Below, piece after piece: positions 1 through 6,317 of a DNA stretch of 8,037 bases. Each line of letters begins with the position of its first letter. Position 1 is the stretch's first letter. The DNA lies in the NCBI GenBank assembly GCA_028698405.1, contig JAQVDF010000058.1, forward strand, positions 1-8,037, in the 5' to 3' direction. Both the position numbers and the translations under genes were made by a program. This DNA is from Phenylobacterium sp. (lineage in GTDB: Bacteria > Pseudomonadota > Alphaproteobacteria > Caulobacterales > Caulobacteraceae). The notes below the pieces were generated by a model. It did no database searches. It had not been told where the DNA came from and worked only from the letters and a program-made list of their open reading frames with translations.

Positions 1-668
1 GGCGGCGCGTTCACCCGCTCGTTCCAGAGGTTGGTGAAGTAGGCGTGGTACTCCACGAAGATCTGCATCTTCTGTTCGACGCTGTCGATCAGGCCGGCGC
101 CCGGCACGGCGGTGACCACGTCCGACTAGTAGATGAGCTGGCGGCGGTCTTCCTGGGGCATCCCGAACAGGGTGGCCAGGGTCATGCCGGTCAGTTCCTT
201 GGAGACCTTGTCGACCCAGTCGAACTCCTCGCCGATCGGCAGCCCGTCGAGGATCTTGCCGGCCCGCTCGCGGATCAGCGGGGCCAGGATCTGCAGGTTG
301 TGCGGCGAGACGGCGGGGCTCACCGTCTTGCGCTGGATGTCGTGCTTGGGCGGGTCCATCGCGATGAACATCGGCAGCGGACCCTCGTCCCCGGTCTGCT
401 CGGCGATGGTGATGGCCGGCTCCGACGAGAACACCTGGTGATTGGTGTCGACCGCCATGATGTCGTTGTACTTGGTGATCGACCAGTACGGCCCGTATTC
501 GCTCTCGGCCGTGAAGTGGACCGGATCCTCGGCCCGCAGGCGCTCGAAGATCGGCCACATGGCGTCGGCCTGGAACAGCGCCGGCTGGGCCGGGTTCAGC
601 AGTTCCAGCGGGGTGGCGTAGGCCTGCTCTCGCGCAGCCTCGCGGCTCAGTAGATTCCCATCGGCCAT
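1..668 (-). pseudogene. CYP153-like cytochrome P450, N-terminal part, interrupted by an in-frame amber codon; runs off the left edge
   Basis: The reading frame starts at the ATG at 666-668, behind a good Shine-Dalgarno (GGGAGAG, 681-675). It encodes 180 residues, meets TAG at 126-128, then stays open in the same frame to the window edge with plausible P450 sequence (SDVVTAVPGAG, then NLWNERVN). The protein resembles the CYP153 family, soluble class I P450s that terminally hydroxylate medium-chain alkanes and similar substrates using ferredoxin and ferredoxin reductase. Visible marks are the B-C region with MDPPKHDIQRK at residues 104-114 (His109 and Arg113 are the usual haem-propionate contacts) and the FDWVDKVSKELT helix at 149-160. 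The stop replaces what family memory says is a conserved Trp in a YWSD-type motif, so one TGG to TAG change explains it. The haem-ligand Cys lies outside the window. It follows the CFA synthase gene by 81 bp on the same strand. A sequencing error is the main alternative to a real nonsense mutation. Family call is firm for P450, good for CYP153. Confidence 0.82.
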
Positions 669-749
669 CGTTATCTCTCCCAGATCGCCGGACCTTGCTG
701 CTCGAAGATGACGCGTGTGTCAACTTTGAAGCCGGCGTGGCGGCTGAAG

Positions 750-1967
750 TCAGGTCCGCTGGCGCTGTCCGCGGGCCGAGGTTCGACGGGGCGCGCCGAC
801 CGGATCGGCCATGTAGTCACGGGTGAGGGGAAGGACATCGGCCCGCTTGGCGAGCTGGATCTGGAACACCATGCAGCCACGATGGCGGAAGCCGAGCTCG
901 CTGAGGGCGAGGTAGAACTCCCAGATTCGGCAGAACCGCTCGCCGTAGTCGCGGGCGATCTCGGACCGACGCGCGGAAAAGCGCTCGCGCCAGGCTTTCA
1001 GCGTCTCGGCGTAGTGCAGGCGGAGGATCTCGACGTCGGTGACCCACAGCCCCGAGGCCTCGACGGCGGGCAGCACTTCCGACAGGGCCGGGATGTAGCC
1101 GCCGGGAAAGATGTATTTGGCGATCCAAGGCTGGGTGCGCCCGCTCGGCCGGTTGACGCCGATGGAATGGATCACCGCCACGCCGTCGTCGGCCAGCAGA
1201 CGGGCGACCTGTCCGAAGAAGGCGTGGTAGTTGGGCCGCCCCACGTGCTCGAACATGCCGACCGAGACGATCCGGTCGTAGGGGCCCGTGACGTCCCGGT
1301 AGTCCTGCAGCCTGAACTCGACATCGGCGGACAGGCCCCGCTCCTCCGCTCGGGCTCTGGCGGTCGCCAGCTGCTCGGGCGAGAGGGTGATGCCGGTGAC
1401 CCGGACCGAGGCCTGCTCGGCCAGGCTCATGGCCAACCCGCCCCAGCCACAGCCGATGTCCAGCACCCGAAGCCCGGGGCGAAGGGCGAGCTTGGCCGAC
1501 AGCCGCCTCTTCTTGGCCTGCTGGGCCTGCTCGAGGGTCATGTCGGGATGCTGGAAGTAGGCGCAGGAGTACTGCAGATCCTCGTCCAGGAACCGGCGGT
1601 AGAGGTCCAGGCCGAGGTCGTAGTGATGCTGGACATTGCGGCGCGAAGCCCGCCGGTGGTTGAGCTGCTCCAGCCGGCCGATCAGGCGCTCCATCCAGCC
1701 AGGCGCCTTTCGGGGCGGCAGGTTGCGGCCGATCAGGTCCAGCAGGTCCCAGAGTTCGCCGCGCTCGATGACGAGGCCGCCGTCGACGTAGGCCTCGCCA
1801 AGCGCCAGCGCCGGGCGCGCCGCCAGGCGGGCGGCGGTTCGATGGTCGCGGACGGCGATGCGCAGCGGCGGGTCGGGATCTTCGCCCAGCATCAGCGTCC
1901 GCCCGTCCGGCATCCGGACGGCGAGCGAGCCGGTGCGCACCAATCGCCTCAGCAGGGTCTCGAGCAT
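750..1967 (-). CDS. cfa: Cyclopropane-fatty-acyl-phospholipid synthase (SAM-dependent)
   Basis: This 405-residue enzyme is predicted to transfer a methylene group from S-adenosylmethionine to the double bond of unsaturated acyl chains in membrane phospholipids. An N-terminal lipid-binding region (about 1-110) precedes a class I methyltransferase fold, whose SAM loop VLDIGCGWGG is at 168-177. The residues that bind the catalytic bicarbonate in E. coli Cfa have clear counterparts: Cys135 (SCAYF), Glu240 (MFEHVG), His267 and Ile269 (HSIG), and Tyr319 (LHYAETL). Length is close to the family norm (about 380-410). The start at 1965-1967 has a strong GGGGAGAG site a few bases upstream. It lies 70 bp after the acyl-CoA synthetase gene on the same strand and is probably cotranscribed with it. 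A related methyltransferase making methyl-branched or otherwise modified lipids cannot be excluded, because this superfamily is broad and the gene sits in a catabolic cluster rather than alone. Confidence 0.9.
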   Translation of the reverse strand: MLETLLRRLVRTGSLAVRMPDGRTLMLGEDPDPPLRIAVRDHRTAARLAARPALALGEAYVDGGLVIERGELWDLLDLIGRNLPPRKAPGWMERLIGRLEQLNHRRASRRNVQHHYDLGLDLYRRFLDEDLQYSCAYFQHPDMTLEQAQQAKKRRLSAKLALRPGLRVLDIGCGWGGLAMSLAEQASVRVTGITLSPEQLATARARAEERGLSADVEFRLQDYRDVTGPYDRIVSVGMFEHVGRPNYHAFFGQVARLLADDGVAVIHSIGVNRPSGRTQPWIAKYIFPGGYIPALSEVLPAVEASGLWVTDVEILRLHYAETLKAWRERFSARRSEIARDYGERFCRIWEFYLALSELGFRHRGCMVFQIQLAKRADVLPLTRDYMADPVGAPRRTSARGQRQRT

Positions 1968-2037
1968 GGCTCTCTCCCCAACCTCGGCTGCAACGCGCGG
2001 GGCGCGGCGGCTGTTCCGCCGGTCGCGCGGCGGGAGA

Positions 2038-3882
2038 TCAGACGCTCACGACGCCTTCTTCAGGCGGGTTGGCGTAGAGGGCGTCCACCAGGGCGGCGCG
2101 CCGCTCCAGCGTGGCGCGCTGGTTCACGTAGCCCTTGTCGGTGATCTCCCCTGCGTCGATGGACGGCGGCTCGGTCATCACCATGAAGCGGCCGATGCGG
2201 CGGGACGAGCCGCCGGCCTGCGCATTGAAGGCGCGCAGCCGCTCGGCGATCAGCTCCCGAAGCCGGGGCATCGGGTCCGGCCCCAGCGACGGCAGGGCGG
2301 CGGGCGAGGGCCAGATCAGCGCCCCGGCGAAGGGCTTGTCCTGCCCGGTGACGACGATGTCGAGCACATAGGGGCTGCAGGCGGCGACGAGGTCGGGCCG
2401 CAGGGTGCCCACCGAGACCCAGGTGCCGGAATCCAGCTTGAAGTCCTCTGTGACCCGACCGTCGAAGACGAGGCCCAGCTCCGGCTTGTCCGGATCGAGG
2501 AAGCGGGCCGCGTCGCCGAGGCCGTAGAAGCCCTCCTCGTCGAAGGCCTGGGCGGTCTTCTCGGGGTCGTTGTGGTAGCCGCTGGTGACCGTCGGCCCCT
2601 TCACCCGCACCTCGAACTTGGTCCCGTTCGGGACAAGCTTCAGGGTGATGCCCGGCAACGGCAGGCCGATCAGGCCGACCCGCTCGGTCGGCCAGTGGAC
2701 GACGGTGATCCCCTGCGTCTCCGTCGCGCCGTACATGGTGGTCAGCGGGATGCGGAAACCCGTCTCGGTGATCGCCAGGGCCTGCATCCGCTCGTAGACG
2801 TCGTCGGACAGCGTCGCTCCGCCGTAGCCCATGTAGCGCAGGTTCTTGAAGAACGAGCGGCGCAGCGCGGCGTCGCGTTCCATCGCCTCGGCCAGCATGG
2901 CGAAAGCGATCGGGGCCGAGCCGAACACCATCGGCGAGACCTCGTAGAGGTTCTTGATGGTGGTCTCGAACATCCCCGGAAGCGGCTTGCCCTCGTCGAG
3001 ATAGAGGGTCGCGCCGCCCCAAAGCGCGCCGTTGAAGCCGATGTTGCCGGCCGAGATGTGGCTCCAGGGCATCCATTCCAGCGACTGCGGCACGAGGTCG
3101 GGATCGACCGGCTCATCGCGCAGGCCCTCCTGGCCGGCGATGACCCCGGCGAACATGCCGTGGGTCTGGGGCACGCCCTTGGGCATGCCGGTGGAGCCGG
3201 AGGTGAACAGGTATTTGGCCACGGCGCCGTGTCCGACCCTGTCCAGCGCCTCGGCTACGCGCGCGCGCGGCGTGGTCCCGGCGAGTTCGGAGAAGGGGAT
3301 GGTCCCGCCGCCGCCGTCGACGGTGACGAACTTCAGGGCCGGATCCAGGCTCTTCAGCGCCTCGACGGCGCGGGCGAACATCTGAGAGTCCTGGGCGAAC
3401 ACCACCTTGGGCCGCAGCACGCCGAAGCAGTGCTTCAGCTTGGCGTGGTCCATGGACATCAGCGAATAGGCCGGGCTGATCGGGGCGATCGGCACGCCGG
3501 CCGTGTAGCACCCCAGCATCAGGAGCCCGTGCTCCAGCGAGTTCCCGGACAGCACCATGACCACGTCGCCGCCGGTCAGCCCGGCGTCCAGCAGCCACTG
3601 GGCGATCCCGTCTGCGGTGCGCTTGGCCTCGCCGTAGGTGACCCCGCGCCACGGGCCGTGGCCCGGCTCGCGCTGCAGGATGTAGGGGCGGTCGGGGTGC
3701 TGGGCGGCCTTCTCCGCCAGCAGGTGGCCGATCGACCGTGGCCCTTCACCGGGCGGGTGATTGGAGCGGACCAGCACCGATCCGTCGGCGCGGCGTTCGA
3801 CCGTGACGTCGGGGCCCTTCTGCGGCAGCGGCTTGAACGGCGGGGCGAGCTGCGCGGCGCGCGCGTCGTCGGCTGGAGTCAT
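2038..3882 (-). CDS. AMP-forming acyl-CoA synthetase, feruloyl-CoA synthase type
   Basis: A 614-residue member of the ANL superfamily that activates a carboxylic acid to its CoA thioester through an acyl-adenylate. Core motifs are complete: the phosphate-binding loop FTSGSTGMPKG at 226-236, YGATET at 384-389, the ATP-ribose Asp at 457 in GLGDAARF, FDGR at 473-476 at the domain hinge, and the catalytic Lys583 in EITDKGYVNQR. The EWMPWSHISAGN segment (269-280) and the FKLDSGTWVSVGTLR segment (481-495) are, from memory, hallmarks of the feruloyl-CoA synthase branch. The substrate need not be ferulate: no enoyl-CoA hydratase/aldolase partner or vanillin dehydrogenase is nearby, and it diverges from an acyl-CoA dehydrogenase. 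An alicyclic, branched or fatty acid is as likely. The start at 3880-3882 has a strong GAGGGAGGA site. It is the first gene of the leftward group, reading from the control region at 3883-4119. No transmembrane segment is apparent, so the enzyme is presumably cytoplasmic. Confidence 0.88.
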   Translation of the reverse strand: MTPADDARAAQLAPPFKPLPQKGPDVTVERRADGSVLVRSNHPPGEGPRSIGHLLAEKAAQHPDRPYILQREPGHGPWRGVTYGEAKRTADGIAQWLLDAGLTGGDVVMVLSGNSLEHGLLMLGCYTAGVPIAPISPAYSLMSMDHAKLKHCFGVLRPKVVFAQDSQMFARAVEALKSLDPALKFVTVDGGGGTIPFSELAGTTPRARVAEALDRVGHGAVAKYLFTSGSTGMPKGVPQTHGMFAGVIAGQEGLRDEPVDPDLVPQSLEWMPWSHISAGNIGFNGALWGGATLYLDEGKPLPGMFETTIKNLYEVSPMVFGSAPIAFAMLAEAMERDAALRRSFFKNLRYMGYGGATLSDDVYERMQALAITETGFRIPLTTMYGATETQGITVVHWPTERVGLIGLPLPGITLKLVPNGTKFEVRVKGPTVTSGYHNDPEKTAQAFDEEGFYGLGDAARFLDPDKPELGLVFDGRVTEDFKLDSGTWVSVGTLRPDLVAACSPYVLDIVVTGQDKPFAGALIWPSPAALPSLGPDPMPRLRELIAERLRAFNAQAGGSSRRIGRFMVMTEPPSIDAGEITDKGYVNQRATLERRAALVDALYANPPEEGVVSV

Positions 3883-4005
3883 GGGCGATCCTCCCTCAAG
3901 GACCCTTGTTCTCCGACCGAGCCTATGCCTACGCCACGCTGCTGCAAGGCCGTCGCGACGTCAGCTTACGCAAGGTCAGCCGCTTGATCGGCGCCGCTCA
4001 CAGGT

Positions 4006-4034
4006 TTGACGGGCTGCTGTGAAACACTTGTTTG
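4006..4034 (+). promoter_or_regulatory. Candidate promoter element and PsrA-type operator in the divergent control region
   Basis: The 237-bp gap between the divergent acyl-CoA synthetase and acyl-CoA dehydrogenase genes contains TTGACG at 4006-4011, a good -35 match. Ten bases further on is GAAACACTTGTTTG at 4021-4034. The latter is an inverted repeat (AAACA, 2-base spacer, TGTTT) and fits the G/C-AAAC-N(2-4)-GTTTG-G/C pattern remembered for PsrA, a TetR-family regulator of fatty acid oxidation that is released by long-chain acyl ligands. With a 17-base spacer the operator would cover the -10 region, a repressing position, although the -10 sequence itself (TGTTTG) is a poor match. No regulator gene lies in the window. 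The dyad is clear; the promoter and the regulator identity are inference. Confidence 0.4.
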
Positions 4035-4065
4035 ATTTTGCCGGTGGATGGGCCAATGGTGACGG

Positions 4066-4078
4066 CCACGGGCCGTGG
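4066..4078. repeat. 13-bp inverted repeat in the acyl-CoA dehydrogenase leader
   Basis: CCACGG and CCGTGG flank a single central G, giving a perfect dyad 42 bases upstream of the chosen acyl-CoA dehydrogenase start. It could be a second operator or a leader hairpin, but short GC-rich dyads arise easily by chance at this base composition. Confidence 0.3.
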
Positions 4079-4108
4079 GCGCTCCGCCCCGGCCACAGGT
4101 CGCGCTTT

Positions 4109-4113
4109 GGAGG
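4109..4113 (+). promoter_or_regulatory. Ribosome binding site that sets the acyl-CoA dehydrogenase start
   Basis: GGAGG lies 6 bases before the ATG at 4120. Three in-frame ATGs are close together (4114, 4120, 4126). The first would leave no spacing and the third would leave 12 bases, so 4120 is preferred. An upstream ATG at 4075 would give a non-family N-terminal extension and place this site inside the gene. Confidence 0.65.
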
Positions 4114-4119
4114 ATGCCC

Positions 4120-5439
4120 ATGACCATGACCGCCGAACGGCCAGAGTCCAAGTTCAAGCTCAATCCACAGGACGAGCTGAACGACCTGCGCATGTCCGAC
4201 AAGGCGCTGCCGCTCTACAACCAAGTCAAGACCTTCATCCGCGAGGTCGTCCAGCCGATGAGCGAGGAGTTCCATCGCCTGGGCGAGGGCAAGCAGGACA
4301 TCTGGTCCTACGCCCCCGGCCAGCTGGAGGTGCTGGAAGCGGCCAAGGACAAGGCCAAGGCCGAGGGGCTGTGGAACTTCTTCCTGCCCGACGCCCACAC
4401 CGGCGAGGGCCTTTCCAACCTCGACTACGCCTACATCGCCGTCGAGCTCGGCAAGAACCCGATGGCCTCCGAGGTCATGAACTGCGCCGCGCCGGACACC
4501 GGCAACATGGAGGTGCTGGAGCGCGTCGGCACGCCCGAGCAGAAGGAGAAGTGGCTGAAGCCGCTGCTCGAAGGGAAGATCCGTTCGGCCTTCGCCATGA
4601 CCGAGCCGGACATGGCCTCGTCGGACGCCAAGAACATCCGCATGCGCGCCACCCTGGTGGGCGACGAGTACGTCATCAACGGCGAGAAGCACTACATCTC
4701 CGGCGCCGGCGACCCGCGCTGCCGGGTGATGATCGTCATGGTGCAGACCAGCCCCGACGGCCCGCCGCACCTGCGTCAGTCGCAGATCCTGGTGCCGCTG
4801 CCCCATCCGGGCGTGGAGATCCTCGGCCCGATGAACGTGTTCGGCGACCCTGACGCGCCGCACGGCCACATGCACCTGCGCTTCACCGACGTGCGGGTGC
4901 CCAAGGAGAACATGCTGCTGGGCGAAGGCCGCGGCTTCGAGATTTCGCAGCTGCGCCTTGGCCCGGGCCGCATCCACCACTGCATGCGCGCCATCGGCCA
5001 GGCCGAGAAGGCCCTCGACCTGATGATCACCCGCGGCCTGACCCGCGAGGCGTTCGGCAAGCCGATCATCCAGCTGGGCGGCAACATCGAGATCGTCTCG
5101 CGTGCGCGGATCGAGATCGAAGCCATGCGCCTGATGGTGCTGAAGGCCGCCAAGGCGATGGACGTGCTGCCGCGTGACGACGCCCGCATCTGGATTCACA
5201 TGGTCAAGGCCATGGTTCCCGAGCGGGTCTGCAAGATCATCGACCAGGCGATCCAGATGCACGGCGCCACGAGCGTCTCGCAGAAGACGCCGCTGGCCAG
5301 GATGTACACCTCCACCCGCACCCTGCGCCTGGCCGACGGGCCGGACGAGGTGCACCACATGGTGGTCGGCCGCAACGAGGTCCGGCAGTACCGCGAGATG
5401 CCGCAAGATCCGTCGACCGCGGCGGTGTTCCGCAACTAG
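4120..5439 (+). CDS. Acyl-CoA dehydrogenase, ACAD10/11-like
   Basis: A 439-residue FAD flavoenzyme predicted to catalyse alpha,beta-dehydrogenation of an acyl-CoA, the first step of a beta-oxidation round, passing electrons to electron-transfer flavoprotein. An all-alpha N-terminal domain (about 1-155) leads to the flavin and substrate segment FAMTEPDMASSD at 158-169. A central beta domain follows, then the C-terminal helical domain with LGPGRIHHC at 281-288, REAFGKP near 309-315 and the QMHGA segment at 379-383. The region that carries the catalytic Glu in medium-chain enzymes (YEGT) reads ADGPDEVH here, placing Asp406 as the probable base, as in the ACAD10/11 branch. Length fits that branch. 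The gene starts the rightward group, diverging from the acyl-CoA synthetase across a shared control region, which suggests the two act on the same substrate. The chain length or ring structure of the substrate cannot be read from sequence. Confidence 0.9.
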   Translation: MTMTAERPESKFKLNPQDELNDLRMSDKALPLYNQVKTFIREVVQPMSEEFHRLGEGKQDIWSYAPGQLEVLEAAKDKAKAEGLWNFFLPDAHTGEGLSNLDYAYIAVELGKNPMASEVMNCAAPDTGNMEVLERVGTPEQKEKWLKPLLEGKIRSAFAMTEPDMASSDAKNIRMRATLVGDEYVINGEKHYISGAGDPRCRVMIVMVQTSPDGPPHLRQSQILVPLPHPGVEILGPMNVFGDPDAPHGHMHLRFTDVRVPKENMLLGEGRGFEISQLRLGPGRIHHCMRAIGQAEKALDLMITRGLTREAFGKPIIQLGGNIEIVSRARIEIEAMRLMVLKAAKAMDVLPRDDARIWIHMVKAMVPERVCKIIDQAIQMHGATSVSQKTPLARMYTSTRTLRLADGPDEVHHMVVGRNEVRQYREMPQDPSTAAVFRN

Positions 5440-5459
5440 GCCCGGTAGGCTCCGGACCG

Positions 5460-5490
5460 GCCCCTCCTCCGCCCGCGGGGGAGGGGCTTT
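5460..5490 (+). terminator. GC-rich hairpin followed by TTT, between the acyl-CoA dehydrogenase and SDR genes
   Basis: GCCCCTCC (5460-5467) pairs perfectly with GGAGGGGC (5480-5487) across a 12-base loop, and TTT follows directly. It begins 20 bases after the acyl-CoA dehydrogenase stop and ends about 20 bases before the SDR start. The short T-run makes it a weak intrinsic terminator. It may only partly stop transcription, or it may protect the 3' end of the upstream message. Confidence 0.5.
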
Positions 5491-5511
5491 CCATGTGTGG
5501 GAAAGAGAAAG

Positions 5512-6306
5512 ATGAAGCTCCAGGGCAAGGTGGTGGTGATCACCGGCGGGGCCAGCGGCATCGGCAAGGCGCTGGCCGAGCGGTTCGCCCGCGAGGGCGC
5601 GGCCGGCATCGTGGTCGGCGACCTGAACGGGGAGGGGGCCGAAAAGGTCGCCGCCTCCGTCGGCGGAATCGGGCGGAAGGCGGACGTGACCGTCGAGGCC
5701 GACGTCCAGCGGCTGGCGCGCACGGCCGAGGAGGAGTTCGGCCGGGTCGACCTGTTCTGCTCCAATGCGGGCGTCGCCGGCCGCGACCTGGACGTGGACA
5801 ACGCCGCCTCGTCGCCCGACGAGGTCTGGGAGCTGGGCTGGAAGGTCAACGTGATGGCCCACGTCTACGCCGCCCGGGCCTGCCTGCCGGCGATGATCGC
5901 CCGCGGCGAGGGCTACTTCCTCAACACCGTCTCGGCGGCGGGCCTGCTCTCGCAGATCGGCAGCGCGGTCTACTCGACCACCAAGCACGCGGCGATCGGC
6001 TTCGGCGAGAGCCTGGCGATCACCCACAAGAACCATGGCGTCCGCGTCTCGCTGCTCTGCCCGCAGGCGGTGGACACCCCGATGCTGGGCGGGGCCCGCG
6101 GCTCGCAGTCGGTGGACGGGGTGCTGACTCCCGAGGCGGTGGCCGGCCACGTCGTCGAGGGCCTGGACCGCGAGAGCTTCCTGATCCTGCCGCACGAGCA
6201 GGTGGTGACCTACATGCAGCGCAAGGCCGGCGACTACGACCGCTGGATCGCCGGAATGGCCCGCCTGAGGGACAAGGTTATGGGCCGCGCGCCCGCGGGC
6301 GGCTAG
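5512..6306 (+). CDS. Short-chain dehydrogenase/reductase (classical SDR)
   Basis: A 264-residue cytoplasmic NAD(P)-dependent oxidoreductase with a complete classical SDR core. The cofactor loop TGGASGIG is at 11-18. Asp37 after the second strand favours NAD(H). NAG is at 85-87, Asn113 follows, and the catalytic Ser141, Tyr154 and Lys158 (YSTTK) are all present. The length is typical. The start at 5512 gives the usual MKLQGKVVVITGG opening; a GTG at 5497 would add five residues, and the Shine-Dalgarno signal is weak (GAAAGAG at 5501-5507) for either choice. It follows the acyl-CoA dehydrogenase by 72 bp with a hairpin between, and precedes the GST-like gene by 11 bp, so it is closely coupled to the latter. 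By context it may oxidise a hydroxyl intermediate (alcohol or 3-hydroxyacyl-CoA) in the same catabolic route. The substrate is unknown. Confidence 0.9.
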   Translation: MKLQGKVVVITGGASGIGKALAERFAREGAAGIVVGDLNGEGAEKVAASVGGIGRKADVTVEADVQRLARTAEEEFGRVDLFCSNAGVAGRDLDVDNAASSPDEVWELGWKVNVMAHVYAARACLPAMIARGEGYFLNTVSAAGLLSQIGSAVYSTTKHAAIGFGESLAITHKNHGVRVSLLCPQAVDTPMLGGARGSQSVDGVLTPEAVAGHVVEGLDRESFLILPHEQVVTYMQRKAGDYDRWIAGMARLRDKVMGRAPAGG

Positions 6307-6317
6307 AGAACGGCGTC

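Noticed and set aside
125..130. ACTAGT at the P450 stop codon as a cloning scar
   Set aside because: The surrounding frame and sequence are continuous P450 on both sides, with no inserted bases. A single-base change is sufficient to explain the site.
718..723. TTGACA on the minus strand upstream of the P450 gene, as a promoter
   Set aside because: It is a perfect -35 hexamer, but no acceptable -10 element follows at 16-18 bases and no alphaproteobacterial GCTANA-type box is seen, so it was not listed as a promoter.
730..745. Small hairpin after the cfa stop as a terminator
   Set aside because: The stem has only 5 pairs (AGCCG with CGGCT) and no T-run follows, which is within chance for this base composition.
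671..880. Minus-strand frame of 69 codons between the cfa and P450 genes
   Set aside because: Most of it overlaps the 3' end of cfa in another frame. It has no ribosome binding site or known motif.
708..2144. Plus-strand open frame of 478 codons opposite the cfa gene
   Set aside because: It is antisense to a gene with a complete set of conserved catalytic residues, and the product shows no family features.
3951..3960. 10-bp palindrome CGTCGCGACG in the divergent control region
   Set aside because: It is perfect, but CG-rich palindromes of this length are expected by chance here, and it matches no operator I know.
1858..3987. Long plus-strand open frame of 709 codons opposite the acyl-CoA synthetase
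   Set aside because: It lies antisense to a gene with all its catalytic motifs. Its product is low-complexity, rich in Arg, Gly, His and Val, and has no recognisable motif; such frames are common opposite GC-rich genes.
3976..6195. Long minus-strand open frame of 739 codons opposite the acyl-CoA dehydrogenase and SDR genes
   Set aside because: It spans two well-supported genes and the gap between them, and its product has antisense-type composition (His, Asp, Val, Leu, Ala rich).
5493..6317. N-terminal extension of the GST-like frame back to 5493, giving a 642-residue product
   Set aside because: The upstream part is the SDR gene read in another frame and is Arg/Gly-rich noise. The ATG at 6318, just after the SDR stop, opens directly into the GST fold.
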